Origin: Paenibacillus glacialis
Lineage (GTDB): Bacteria; Bacillota; Bacilli; Paenibacillales; Paenibacillaceae
DNA length: 64,000 nt
Assembly: GCF_001637205.1 (NCBI RefSeq)
Contig: NZ_LVJH01000022.1
Location: forward strand, 124,001-188,000
Reading direction: 5' to 3'
In this document: in pieces, positions 8,916 through 17,174 of the stretch
How positions within the stretch are numbered: position 1 is the first letter of the stretch
How the letters are laid out: every line of letters begins with the position of its first letter
The notes under the pieces: model-generated
Seen by the model: only the letters and a program-made list of their open reading frames with translations
What the model was told of the DNA's origin: nothing
The model's database searches: none
Program-made: the position numbers and the translations under genes

Positions 8916-10010
8916 ATGAACAGCACGAAGTCTTTTTCAGAAACATTTAATGACACAGCTTATAAACTTGGAGGTAATGGCAAATGAAATATTCAAGTAT
9001 TAATAGAAGCTTTAGCAAATATCGATGGGAATCTAGCAAGTGACATCTATGGTAAAGGTAAATTAATCGAAGATTTCCAGAATCAAATGGCGGATTATTT
9101 AGGGAAAGAAACGTCCGTTTTCTTCCCCAGCGGAACGATGGCACAACAAATTGCCTTAAGAATATGGTGTGATCGTAAGGGCGTGAAGCGGGTCGCCTAC
9201 CACCCCCTATGCCATTTAGAGATCCATGAACAAGATGGTTTGAAAGAATTGCACCACATCGAACCTCTCTTACTTGCGGACAAGGATAGATTAATCAGCC
9301 TTGAAGATATTCAGAACATGCCGAAGGACATCGCTTGTTTATTACTTGAATTACCTCAACGTGAGATTGGGGGTCAATTACCGGATTACGCTGAACTTGA
9401 AGCGATTTCCGCCTATTGTCGTGAACAAGGGATCAAGCTACAACTGGATGGAGCTAGACTTTTTGAAATCCTACCCTATTATCAAAAGTCAGCTGAGGAG
9501 GTTTGTGCACTCTTTGATAGTGTATATGTATCCTTTTACAAGGGGATTGGCGGGATTGCAGGAGCAATTCTCGTAGGGGATAGGGATTTCACGAACGAAT
9601 CTAAGGTATGGAAAAGACGTCACGGTGGAGATCTAATTAGTCTGTATCCTTATATCATCAGCTCTGAGTATTATTTCACACAGCGCGTGAATAAGATGGG
9701 ACAGTATTATGAAGAAGCCAAAGAGTTGGCCGCATTATATAACGAGTGTCATGGTGTTACGACGATGCCAGCAGAACCGGTATCTAATATGTTTCATGTT
9801 CATTTTGATATGTCTAAAGAGCAACTTGAACCTATATTGGCCCGTGTTTATGAGACGACAGGTGTAGGGTTATTGCCATATCTAAGCAACTCTAGTGAAT
9901 CAACCTGCTATAGCGAAGTAAGTATTGGAGATCTTTATGCCGAAGTACCGAAGGATAAGGTGAAGATCGCATTTCAACGGTTGGATGAAGAGATGAGAGT
10001 GACGAAGTAG
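8916..10010 (+). pseudogene. threonine aldolase (beta-eliminating lyase family) interrupted by in-frame TGA
   Basis: Reading from the ATG at 8916 (AAAAGGAG about 11 nt upstream) gives a normal aldolase N-terminus ending in LGGNGK. Codon 24 (8985-8987) is TGA, and the same frame continues with NIQVLIEALANIDGNLASD straight into the enzyme body and stops at 10010. Full length would be 363 residues plus the stop, normal for a PLP-dependent low-specificity threonine aldolase-like enzyme. The body contains FFPSGTMAQQIALR, LQLDGARLFE (Asp binding the PLP pyridine) and VYVSFYKGIGG (Schiff-base Lys). A single C-to-T change from CGA (Arg) would explain the stop. The next in-frame start (ATG 9087) has no visible ribosome binding site and would lack ~57 residues, so the gene is probably inactive. 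Confidence 0.85.
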
Positions 10011-10075
10011 GTGTCTGTGAAGAAGCATAAGGGATTAGGTTAATACTTGGCTTCAGAATAAGATCTGTACTTTTA

Positions 10076-10285
10076 GGGGTTGTTCAAAAAGTCATCTTTT
10101 GATCACGAAGTATGCCAAGAAGCTTATTCGACATCGAAGATTGAATTCAGCCGGTCCTAGCTTATGCTTTCGAAGTCGTTTTCTACGAAAACGTGTAGCT
10201 CCGCTCCTCACTCCCATACTTCATCCAATGATGCGTTATTAAGAAACGCAGCATCGGAAATTCATGAATATGATGGTTCGTTCCC
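10076..10285. repeat. dispersed intergenic repeat, long copy
   Basis: Starts with GGGGTTGTTCAAAAAGTC and ends with AAATTCATGAATATGATGGT. The terminal ~25 nt recur, with few changes, in the elements at 36743-36820 and 61882-61970. The interior is not found elsewhere in this window. From memory, similar stretches occur between genes in Paenibacillus genomes, but I cannot verify that here. The right end abuts the truncated GH3 gene, so it may mark a recombination junction. Confidence 0.5.
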
Positions 10286-10818
10286 AAAATGATCTTTATA
10301 TGGTTGTTCCTAACTATGGGGCGGAAATCAATGGTTGGGATGACAATACCATCGATTCCTTGGCAATTGGTTCCCTAACCCGGGGAGAACTTCAGCGCTC
10401 CGCCATGAACATTTGCGAGTTCATCATGCATGCACATGTTTTCTCGAGAAAACATGAGATTATAGAAACGGTTGCTACATTCGAGGCAAATTCATCACTT
10501 TCGACTGAGCAATCGCATTCGCTATCTGACCCACAGGTTAAACCTTCCGCAGCCGGATCGACATTTATTAAAGTAGACCAGGCTGGTCAATACCGGATCA
10601 TCGTTAACATCATGTCCCCGGAACCGGAACTGGCTCAAAGTGCTTGTAATGTGACACTGAACGATCAATTGATTACCATTCAAATGAATAGAACGGAAGG
10701 TAAATGGATTAGACAGAAACTTGTGAAGATAGAACTGGAAGCAGGCTTTCATCAATTGAAATTGGATTTCGTTAAACCAGGCTTGCAGATTGACTGGATC
10801 GAATTTAAGCAAGTGTAA
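10264..10818 (+). pseudogene. GH3 beta-glucosidase relic, C-terminal fragment
   Basis: Encodes VRSQNDLYMVVPNYGAE, LAIGSLTRGELQRSAMNICE and FIMHAHVFSR, the end of the catalytic part of family 3 beta-glucosidases of the Paenibacillus type. A ~100-residue beta-sandwich tail follows (FIKVDQAGQYRI through LKLDFVKPGLQIDWIEFKQV), resembling a CBM6-like carbohydrate-binding module. The N-terminal ~80% of the enzyme, including the catalytic Asp, is missing. The 5' edge coincides with a dispersed repeat, and the ATG at 10264 lies within that repeat and has no ribosome binding site. Most likely a non-functional 3' remnant. Confidence 0.7.
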
Positions 10819-10887
10819 ATGTAGTGTCTGAACCAACAGGCAACGATAAATTGAAGATTCACCTCTTCAGCGCTCGCCTCCAACATA

Positions 10888-10930
10888 CAAATATCCACAA
10901 CCGTCGAGGCTGTGGATATTTGCATTTTAT
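10888..10930 (+). terminator. Rho-independent terminator
   Basis: 12-bp stem CAAATATCCACA / TGTGGATATTTG with an 11-nt loop, followed by CATTTTATTC. Probably the old terminator of the GH3 gene. Confidence 0.8.
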
Positions 10931-10951
10931 TCATTGTTCAGTTTGATCTGT

Positions 10952-11100
10952 GAATATGACTTAATTGGTTTTTTCGTTGTAGAAGACATTAGCGTCGAAA
11001 CCTGAACCGTTGGTGTCGTGAAGCATAGCCCCATTAGGTTCGACGACTTTCCAGTCGGGGATATGTTCCAGTATGTTTTGTCATTAATGTAGGTCAACGT
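10952..11100 (-). pseudogene. relic of a second T7SS-type lipase gene (5' end only)
   Basis: On the minus strand this copies the start of the intact lipase gene at 13431: LTYINDKTYW is conserved, and after an internal deletion the segments around the Trp-Lys-Val-Val-Glu-Pro and Asp-Thr-Asn-Gly-Ser-Gly-Phe-Asp parts can be recognised at nucleotide level. The start codon has become ACG (11098-11100), the deletion shifts the frame, and homology ends near 10952. Similarity extends upstream through the promoter (TTGTCTATTTT.ATAATATAT.ATAGAGTTAC). The divergent lipoprotein gene at 11178 is in the same relative position as the array beside the intact lipase, so a whole toxin/immunity unit seems to have been duplicated. 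Confidence 0.85.
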
Positions 11101-11177
11101 ATTCCTACCTTGTCTATTTTAATAATATATTATAGAGTTACGTAAAATAGATATTTCCATAAAAGGGTAATTATAAC

Positions 11178-11504
11178 TTGAATAAGAAAATTTCATTAAT
11201 TCTGTCACTTATCCTACTTGTCATGTGGTTAGGAGGATGTTCTGGCATATCCAAGGCAGAGAAGAAAGAAATGGTGGAAGCCGCAACAATTGCAGGCGAG
11301 AAGTACATCAAACAGTATTACAACTCCGAATTTATATTAAAGGACGAGCAATTTCTCGACCCTGCCATTAACTCGACCATTTATCTGCATGGGTATATTA
11401 AGGGGCACGAAGATGAGCCAATTTCTGTTGCATATGATTATTCTAAAAAAGAAGTACGTACAGTAATAGGACCAGATTGGTTCATTGATAGTCGGAATCC
11501 GTAA
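11178..11504 (+). CDS. small lipoprotein, orphan member of the putative immunity family
   Basis: 108-aa protein from a TTG start. The lipobox is WLGGC with Cys21, so a surface lipoprotein is expected. Domain of about 85 residues: GEKYIKQYYNSEFILKDEQ, STIYLHGYIKGHEDEPISV, VIGPDWFIDSRNP. It is clearly homologous to, but the most divergent of, the eight genes at 13862-17526. It is divergent from a relic lipase gene and convergent with the WXG100 gene. By analogy with S. aureus TilA, a membrane-anchored protein neutralising a T7SS lipase, it could be an immunity protein. The function is inferred from context and architecture, not from a recognised catalytic motif. Confidence 0.8.
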   Translation: MNKKISLILSLILLVMWLGGCSGISKAEKKEMVEAATIAGEKYIKQYYNSEFILKDEQFLDPAINSTIYLHGYIKGHEDEPISVAYDYSKKEVRTVIGPDWFIDSRNP

Positions 11505-11606
11505 AAAAGACGTTCCCTGAGAGTATGGATTCTCAATGATTATATCTATGCATACTAGAATGTGTGATTGGTTTAATATAACACTGTCAATCCATAGACG
11601 GGGCGT

Positions 11607-11885
11607 TTATCGGTATTGCTGATAACGGTCCGCTATTTCCATATTACTGATATACCGCTGCAGCTGCTCTGTATGCGTATCGAGTTCCTGTATTCGTACC
11701 GTCGTTCCTTGCAGGAACCCCTCCATCATGCGGGATAATTTCTCAGCCGATTCTCCCTTCCAATCATGTAACCGACCGTATATCGTCCTCATTTGCTGCT
11801 CCTGATCATGGAGTCTTTGTTTTAACTGTTCGCATTGTCGAATCGCTCTTCTGAGATCATCCATCTGCAAGGATATTCTGCTCAT
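11607..11885 (-). CDS. WXG100-family protein (probable T7SS targeting partner of the lipase)
   Basis: 92-aa all-helical protein. Two amphipathic helices flank a turn with the W-x-G signature in RLHDWKGESAEKL (Trp near residue 43). This is the hallmark of WXG100/ESAT-6-type proteins that form helical hairpins and are exported by, or escort substrates to, type VII secretion systems. The frame continues upstream to 12116, but the ATG at 11885 with AGGAGAG about 8 nt before it is the sensible start. It lies 112 nt downstream of the lipase gene on the same strand. In S. aureus, the reverse-architecture lipase TslA is targeted with two such small helical partners. Confidence 0.8.
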   Translation of the reverse strand: MSRISLQMDDLRRAIRQCEQLKQRLHDQEQQMRTIYGRLHDWKGESAEKLSRMMEGFLQGTTVRIQELDTHTEQLQRYISNMEIADRYQQYR

Positions 11886-11997
11886 TCCATTATCTCTCCT
11901 CTTATCTGCTGAAATATGTCCTATCTGAATGAAAGATGAATTATTGCATCGTATGATCATTAATCCATCTTCTTCAACCTTTATTCTCATCGTATGA

Positions 11998-13431
11998 TCA
12001 TTTATCCGCTGCTGTAAATATCTGCTCCTTACGATCAATATAGTCGGCAATCTCTGAGATGGATTCTTGATACCAGCGATTAATCCGATCCAAGGTAGCA
12101 GTCGCGTTGTGGGCAATCGGGGCTAGTGACTGGCTCTTACTCGTTGCGATATGGGTCTGGAATAGTTGGATTGTGTTCTTGGTATCGTTGGAGAACCCAC
12201 GGAGGCTTGCTTTCATTTGCCGTGCTGCTTGCCGCAGTTCCTCCGTTGTTAATTGAATCGTACCTCCACCTTTGCTACCAGCTCCCCTGATGGTTACGCC
12301 TAATCCAGCTGCAGCCATCTGTCCGAATATTCCCATGTTCGAGCCGTAACGCTCTACCAAGTCTCCCATGGCTTCCTTCAATTCAGCTCTAGCAGCCATC
12401 ATTTTGTCGTATGCTGATACCCGTGGATTGCCTTCAATGGCTTGTCCGTCTAAGCCGAACAGACGGTTATTAAGGTTGCCATGCCCATCGAACGAGAAGT
12501 GTTCTAAAGCATGCGTCTTTTCACCACCAAAAAGGGAATTATAGAGCTTCATAACGATGCTTTGCTGTCCTAAAGGAATTGTTAATGGAACGTATTGAAT
12601 CGGTGTCCATTTGTTTCCCATGATAAATTGTTCGAATGGGTTGCTTCTCTTTATAGGTATCGAGACAGGAATATTCATCGTGAACTCGCTCTTATTCGCA
12701 TCCTTGAATGTAGAATTGATAAATACGGTTGCTCCGACATGTGGGTTTCCACTGCTTGTGCCTGGCCCTGAGCCGACCGTGTCTCCCGGATGGACGTAAG
12801 CAATATTCGTGTTATTAAATTCTCCAGCCTTCGACTTCTTCTGAAGATCATCGGATAGCATGTTAAATATGCTAGGAGCATTGTAACTTACAGAAGGCAG
12901 GCCGTTACGAACTGCAACATATTCTGCTTCAGCACCTCCTAGAGAATGGCCTGTCGTGGATATTTCGGCATTCGGATATTGTTCTTTCACCTTTTTGTAT
13001 AGGTTCTCCGCTTGTGTAAATTGATTACTCTGGTATCTCGCCTCCGCTTGATGATAGGCGATTTGGGACTGAAATGGGAGGGAGGCAATTTCATCCTTAT
13101 TCTTCTCATAATTTAGATGAACTTTCTCAAGGTTCTTGGTGCGGCTAAGCACTACATCACTAGCATCCGTTCCCCAGTCCATCATCTTACTCCAAAAGGG
13201 TCGATCCATTGGTTCCGTACCTCTGTATCCGATAATGACCTGATTGGTTTTTTCGTTGTAGAAGACATTAGCGTCGAAACCTGAACCGTTGGTATCGTGA
13301 AGCATAGCTCCGTCAGGTTCGACGACTTTCCAGCCAGGGGGAACCTTTACCTTACTTTCAGGAGTAATATCCCTGTTGTAAACTTCACTTGATATATCCC
13401 AGTATGTTTTATCATTAATATAGGTCAACAT
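11998..13431 (-). CDS. lipase-type T7SS effector with reversed architecture (N-terminal lipase, C-terminal WXG100-like domain)
   Basis: 477 aa with no Sec signal peptide. Residues about 40-320 form a class 3 lipase/alpha-beta hydrolase: the oxyanion motif GYRGTEP (68-74) and nucleophile elbow TGHSLGGA with Ser163. Plausible acid Asp217 lies in HPGDTVG and His307 or His311 in HALEHF. A Gly-rich linker (384-390, GSKGGG) leads to a C-terminal helical domain (391-477, TEELRQAARQMKASL through IADYIDRKEQI) resembling WXG100/LXG targeting helices. This toxin-first order matches TslA of S. aureus, a phospholipase exported by the T7SS and neutralised by a lipoprotein. A WXG100 gene follows on the same strand and an array of lipoproteins is divergent. 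Start: ATG with AAGGTGGG upstream. Effector function is inferred. Confidence 0.85.
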   Translation of the reverse strand: MLTYINDKTYWDISSEVYNRDITPESKVKVPPGWKVVEPDGAMLHDTNGSGFDANVFYNEKTNQVIIGYRGTEPMDRPFWSKMMDWGTDASDVVLSRTKNLEKVHLNYEKNKDEIASLPFQSQIAYHQAEARYQSNQFTQAENLYKKVKEQYPNAEISTTGHSLGGAEAEYVAVRNGLPSVSYNAPSIFNMLSDDLQKKSKAGEFNNTNIAYVHPGDTVGSGPGTSSGNPHVGATVFINSTFKDANKSEFTMNIPVSIPIKRSNPFEQFIMGNKWTPIQYVPLTIPLGQQSIVMKLYNSLFGGEKTHALEHFSFDGHGNLNNRLFGLDGQAIEGNPRVSAYDKMMAARAELKEAMGDLVERYGSNMGIFGQMAAAGLGVTIRGAGSKGGGTIQLTTEELRQAARQMKASLRGFSNDTKNTIQLFQTHIATSKSQSLAPIAHNATATLDRINRWYQESISEIADYIDRKEQIFTAADK

Positions 13432-13496
13432 GTTCCCACCTTGTCTATTTTGATAATATATAATAGAGTTACAAAAAAAGGTAATTGGAGGAGATG

Positions 13497-13629
13497 GAGG
13501 AGATGCACGCCTACCAGCGCAGAAAAGAAAGAACTGAAAGAAAACGCTACTTCGTGAAACAAAACAAGTAATTAATGTAGGTTTATTGACAGCGAGATTG
13601 CAGCCTAAGAGACTCCGTTTTCCTGATAG
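13497..13629 (+). pseudogene. collapsed relic of an immunity-type lipoprotein gene
   Basis: The left part (13497-13550) resembles the lipobox region and start of the mature part (GGAGGAGATGCACGC then GCGCAGAAAAGAAAGAACTG, compare 11236-11290). The right part (13580-13629) matches the 3' end of array copy A: GGTTTATTGACAGCGAGATT, then a diverged tail and stop. The ~200 nt between are deleted. No open frame remains. Confidence 0.7.
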
Positions 13630-13861
13630 AGTGAATTTTTTATGATTTTAGCACGGCATACTAGATTGGTATATTAGCTCAAGTAATTAATTATTTTCCA
13701 ATCTGGGTAATTAGTATTATAATACATACTTCTTACTTCGGGTATAGCGTAGGAGAAAAAAGATAAAAAAGTCGGTATTTGACATTCCATGTAGGTATAA
13801 TCATTTAGTAAAGGCTCTAATTGTGTCATTATAGTTGTTATCAGAAAAGGGGAGATGTAAC

Positions 13862-14212
13862 TTGAAAAAGGCAATCATAATAATTCTATCTTTTATTACC
13901 ATTATCGCGATATTAGTAGGAGGATGTTCTATTGTATCCAACGTAAAGAAGAAAGAAAAGATGGAAATTGCTCTTCCGATCAGTGTGAAGTATATCAAGG
14001 AGCATTATAACGCTGATTTTGTAATGACAGATTATGATGTATTGCCTGATTACATTCATTCAATAATCTTTATTGATGGTTATATAAAAGGACATGAGGA
14101 TGAACATATTTCCATAACATACAATTATAAAAAGTATGAAGTTATAAATGTATTAGGACCGGGTTGGTTTATTGACAGCGAGATTGCAGCCAAAGAAGTT
14201 CCGTCTCCCTGA
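13862..14212 (+). CDS. immunity-type lipoprotein, array copy A
   Basis: 116 aa from TTG 13862 (an upstream in-frame ATG at 13835 precedes the AAAAGGGG ribosome binding site and is rejected because all paralogues start at the equivalent TTG). Signal peptide with lipobox LVGGC, Cys22. The mature domain has YIKEHYNADFVMTDYDV, IIFIDGYIKGHEDEHIS, NVLGPGWFIDS and ends in EVPSP. First intact gene of the array, divergent from the lipase gene and separated from it by a relic copy. Predicted to sit on the outer membrane leaflet, where it could intercept the lipase. Confidence 0.85.
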   Translation: MKKAIIIILSFITIIAILVGGCSIVSNVKKKEKMEIALPISVKYIKEHYNADFVMTDYDVLPDYIHSIIFIDGYIKGHEDEHISITYNYKKYEVINVLGPGWFIDSEIAAKEVPSP

Positions 14213-14339
14213 TCGTATAGATTCTCAATGAGAGGTTCTCTACATACTAGAATAGAAAATGAATGATGAAATAGGATCACACTATGAGGTACTCTGATAG
14301 TGTGATTAGAGTCCGTTATCGGCAAAGGGGAAATGTAAA

Positions 14340-14684
14340 TTGAAAAAAGTAATCATAATAATTCTATCTTTTATTACCATTATCGCGATATTAGTAGGAG
14401 GATGTTCTGTTGTATCGAGCGTAAAGAATAAAGAAAAGATGGAAATCGCTCTTCCGATCAGCGTGAAGTATATCAAGCAATATTATCATGCTGACTTTGT
14501 ATTGACAGATTATGTTGTAAACCCCGGCTACATTGACTCAACAATCTATCTTGATGGATACATAAAGGGTCATGAAGATGACCGTATTACCATCGCATAC
14601 AGCTACAAGACTAACGAAGTGATCGATGTAATAGGACCGGGCTGGTTTATTGACAGTCGGAATCCGAAAATAGAAGCTCCCTGA
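14340..14684 (+). CDS. immunity-type lipoprotein, array copy B
   Basis: 114 aa, TTG start, Cys22 lipobox. Variable middle: ADFVLTDYVVNPGYIDSTIY, GYIKGHEDDRITIAYSYKTN; conserved end GPGWFIDSRNPKIEAP. The spacer before it (14276-14306) carries a perfect 10-bp hairpin ATCACACTAT / ATAGTGTGAT that is degraded in later spacers. Confidence 0.85.
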   Translation: MKKVIIIILSFITIIAILVGGCSVVSSVKNKEKMEIALPISVKYIKQYYHADFVLTDYVVNPGYIDSTIYLDGYIKGHEDDRITIAYSYKTNEVIDVIGPGWFIDSRNPKIEAP

Positions 14685-14809
14685 TTGCATGGATTCTCAA
14701 TGAGAGTTTCTCTAAATACTAGAATAGAAAACGAATGATGAAATAGGATCACTAAGAGGTGCTCTTATTGTGTGATTAGAGTCGGTTATCGGCAAAGGGG
14801 AAATGAAAC

Positions 14810-15154
14810 TTGAAAAAGGTCATCATAATAATTCTATCTTTCATTACCATTATCGCGATATTAGTAGGAGGATGTTCTGTTGTATCCAGCGTAAAGAATA
14901 AAGAAAAGATGGATATTGCTCTTCCAATCAGTGTGAAGCATATCAAGCAGTATTACAATGCTGATTTTGTATTGAAAGATTATGCTGTAGACGCACCTTA
15001 CATTCATTCAAGAATCTTCATCGACGGTTACATCAAGGGTCACGAAGATGACACTATTACCGTAGCATACGATTATGAAAAAAAAGAAGTGATCTACGTT
15101 ATAGGACCGAGTTGGTTTACAGACAGGCGGAATCCGAAAATCGAAGCTCCCTGA
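14810..15154 (+). CDS. immunity-type lipoprotein, array copy C
   Basis: 114 aa, TTG start, Cys22 lipobox. Variable middle ADFVLKDYAVDAPYIHSRIF, EDDTITVAYDYEKKEVIYV; the C-terminus is GPSWFTDRRNPKIEAP, where the usual IDS is changed to TDR. Otherwise as copy B. Confidence 0.85.
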   Translation: MKKVIIIILSFITIIAILVGGCSVVSSVKNKEKMDIALPISVKHIKQYYNADFVLKDYAVDAPYIHSRIFIDGYIKGHEDDTITVAYDYEKKEVIYVIGPSWFTDRRNPKIEAP

Positions 15155-15279
15155 TCGCATAGATTCTCAATGAGTGTATCTCTGCATACTAGAATAGAAA
15201 ATGAAGGATGAAATCGGGCCACTATGAGGTACTCTGATTGTGTGATTAGAGTCGGTTATCGGCAAAGGGGAAATGTAAA

Positions 15280-15624
15280 TTGAAAAAAGTAATCATAATA
15301 ATTCTATCTTTTATTACCATTATCGCGATATTAGTAGGAGGATGTTCTGTTGTATCCAACGTAAAGAAGAAAGAAAAGATGGAAATTGCTCTTCCGATCA
15401 GTGTGAAGCATATCAAGCAGTATTATAATGCTGATTTTATAATGACAGATTATTCTGTAGAAGACTCTTATGTTAGATCAGGAATCTTTCTTTATGGGTA
15501 CATCAAAGGTCGTGAAGATGACCCTATTACCACGGAATCCGATTATGATACTTATGAAGTGATCGACGTAGGAGGACCTGGTTGGTTTATTGACAGTCGG
15601 AATCCGAAAATAGATGCTCCCTGA
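15280..15624 (+). CDS. immunity-type lipoprotein, array copy D
   Basis: 114 aa, TTG start, Cys22 lipobox. The most divergent middle of the array: TDYSVEDSYVRSGIFLYGYI, GREDDPITTESDYDTYEV, then GGPGWFIDSRNPKIDAP. The usual KGHED motif reads KGRED. Confidence 0.85.
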   Translation: MKKVIIIILSFITIIAILVGGCSVVSNVKKKEKMEIALPISVKHIKQYYNADFIMTDYSVEDSYVRSGIFLYGYIKGREDDPITTESDYDTYEVIDVGGPGWFIDSRNPKIDAP

Positions 15625-15749
15625 TCGCATGGATTCTCAATGAGAGATTCCCTACATACTAGAATAGAAAATGAATAATGAAATAGGATCACTAAGAGGT
15701 GCTCTGATTGTGTGATTAGAGTCGGTTATCGGCGAAGGGGAAATGTAAA

Positions 15750-16100
15750 TTGAAGAAAGTAATCATCATAATTCTATCTTTTATTTCAATTATCGGGATA
15801 TTAGTAGGAGGATGCTCTGTTATATCCAGTGTAAAGAATAAAGAAAAGATGGAAATTGCTCTTCCGATCAGTGTGAAGTATATCAAGGAATATTATAATG
15901 CTGATTTTGTAATGACAGATTATGAAGTATACCCCGGTTACATTAATTCAACAATCTCTCTTTATGGTTATATAAAAGGACATGAAGATGACGATATTAC
16001 TATAATATACAATTATAAGACTTACGAAGTAATCGACATCATAGGACCGAGTTGGTTTATTGACAGTGAGATTCCAGCAAAAGAAGTTCCGTCTCCCTGA
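15750..16100 (+). CDS. immunity-type lipoprotein, array copy E
   Basis: 116 aa, TTG start, Cys22 lipobox. Middle: TDYEVYPGYINSTISLYGYI, EDDDITIIYNYKTYEVIDI. It ends in FIDSEIPAKEVPSP, the same tail type as copies A and H, so the tail types alternate along the array. Confidence 0.85.
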   Translation: MKKVIIIILSFISIIGILVGGCSVISSVKNKEKMEIALPISVKYIKEYYNADFVMTDYEVYPGYINSTISLYGYIKGHEDDDITIIYNYKTYEVIDIIGPSWFIDSEIPAKEVPSP

Positions 16101-16229
16101 TCGCATGGATTCTCAATGAATGAGTGTATCTCTACATACTAGACTAGAAAACGAATGATGGAATAGGATCATTAAGAGGTGCTCTGATTGTGTGATTAGA
16201 GTCGGTTATCGGCAAAGGGGAAATGTAAA

Positions 16230-16592
16230 TTGAAAAAAGTAATCATAATAATTCTGTCTTTCATTACAATTATCGGGATATTAGTAGGAGGATGTTCTGT
16301 TGTATCCAACGTAAAGAATAAAGAAAAGATGGAAATTGCTCTTCCGATCGGTGTGAAGCATATAAAGGAGTATTACAATGCAGATTTTGTATTGAAAGAT
16401 TATGATGTGAACCCCGGTTACATTAATTCAAGAATGTATCTTTATGGTTATATAAAAGGTCATGAAGATGATAGTATTAACATCGAATACGATTATGAAA
16501 AAAAAGAAGTGATCGACGTAATGGGACCGAGTTGGTTTATTCAAAGCCGGGATCCGAAAATCGGGCTCCTTGATCGAATAGACTCTCAATGA
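16230..16592 (+). CDS. immunity-type lipoprotein, array copy F (altered C-terminus)
   Basis: 120 aa, TTG start, Cys22 lipobox. Middle: KDYDVNPGYINSRMYLYGYI, EDDSINIEYDYEKKEV. After GPSWFIQSRDPKIG a small deletion relative to the paralogues removes the usual stop and shifts the frame, giving the new tail LLDRIDSQ. The core domain is intact, so it may still function. Confidence 0.8.
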   Translation: MKKVIIIILSFITIIGILVGGCSVVSNVKNKEKMEIALPIGVKHIKEYYNADFVLKDYDVNPGYINSRMYLYGYIKGHEDDSINIEYDYEKKEVIDVMGPSWFIQSRDPKIGLLDRIDSQ

Positions 16593-16704
16593 GTGTATCT
16601 CTACATACTAGACTAGAAAACGAATGATGATGATGAAATAGGATCACTAAGAGGTGCTCTGATTGTGTGATTAGAGTCGGTTATCGGCAAGGGGGAGATG
16701 TAAC

Positions 16705-17049
16705 TTGAAAAAGGCAATCATAATAATTCTATCTTTTATTACAATTATCGCGATATTAGTAGGAGGATGTTCTGTTGTATCGAGCGTAAAGAATAAAAAA
16801 AAGATGGAAATCGCTCTTCCGATCAGTGTGAAGTATATCAAGGAGTATTATAACGCTGATTTTGTAATGACAGATTATTTTGTAAACTCCGGTTACATTA
16901 ATTCAACAATCTTTATTGATGGTTATATAAAAGGTCATGAGTATGAAAATATCACCATAACATACAATTATAAAAAGTATGAAGTTACAAATGTAATGGG
17001 ACCGGGTTGGTTCATTCAGAGCCGGAATCCGAAAATAGAAGCTCCCTGA
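16705..17049 (+). CDS. immunity-type lipoprotein, array copy G
   Basis: 114 aa, TTG start, Cys22 lipobox. Middle: TDYFVNSGYINSTIFIDGYI, HEYENITITYNYKKYEV, then GPGWFIQSRNPKIEAP. KGHED reads KGHEY. Preceded by GGGGGAGATG. Confidence 0.85.
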   Translation: MKKAIIIILSFITIIAILVGGCSVVSSVKNKKKMEIALPISVKYIKEYYNADFVMTDYFVNSGYINSTIFIDGYIKGHEYENITITYNYKKYEVTNVMGPGWFIQSRNPKIEAP

Positions 17050-17174
17050 TGGCATAGATTCTCAATGAGAGTTTCTCTACATACTAGAATAGAAAATGAA
17101 TGATGAAATAGGACCACTAAAAAGTGCTCTGATTGTGTGATTAGAGTCGGTTATCGGCAAAGGGGAAATGTAAC

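Noticed and set aside
8985..8987. TGA as selenocysteine in threonine aldolase
   Set aside because: The position is not catalytic, no SECIS-like hairpin is evident just downstream, and a CGA-to-TGA change explains it more simply.
10822..11100. Functional small gene upstream of the orphan lipoprotein
   Set aside because: The sequence is the degraded 5' end of a lipase copy with ACG instead of ATG and a frame-shifting deletion.
11886..12116. N-terminal extension of the WXG100 protein
   Set aside because: The extension overlaps the 3' end of the lipase gene in another frame and has no ribosome binding site; ATG 11885 has AGGAGAG upstream.
11998..13431. Lipase as an ordinary Sec-secreted lipase
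   Set aside because: No N-terminal signal peptide is present, and the helical C-terminal domain plus adjacent WXG100 gene fit type VII export better.
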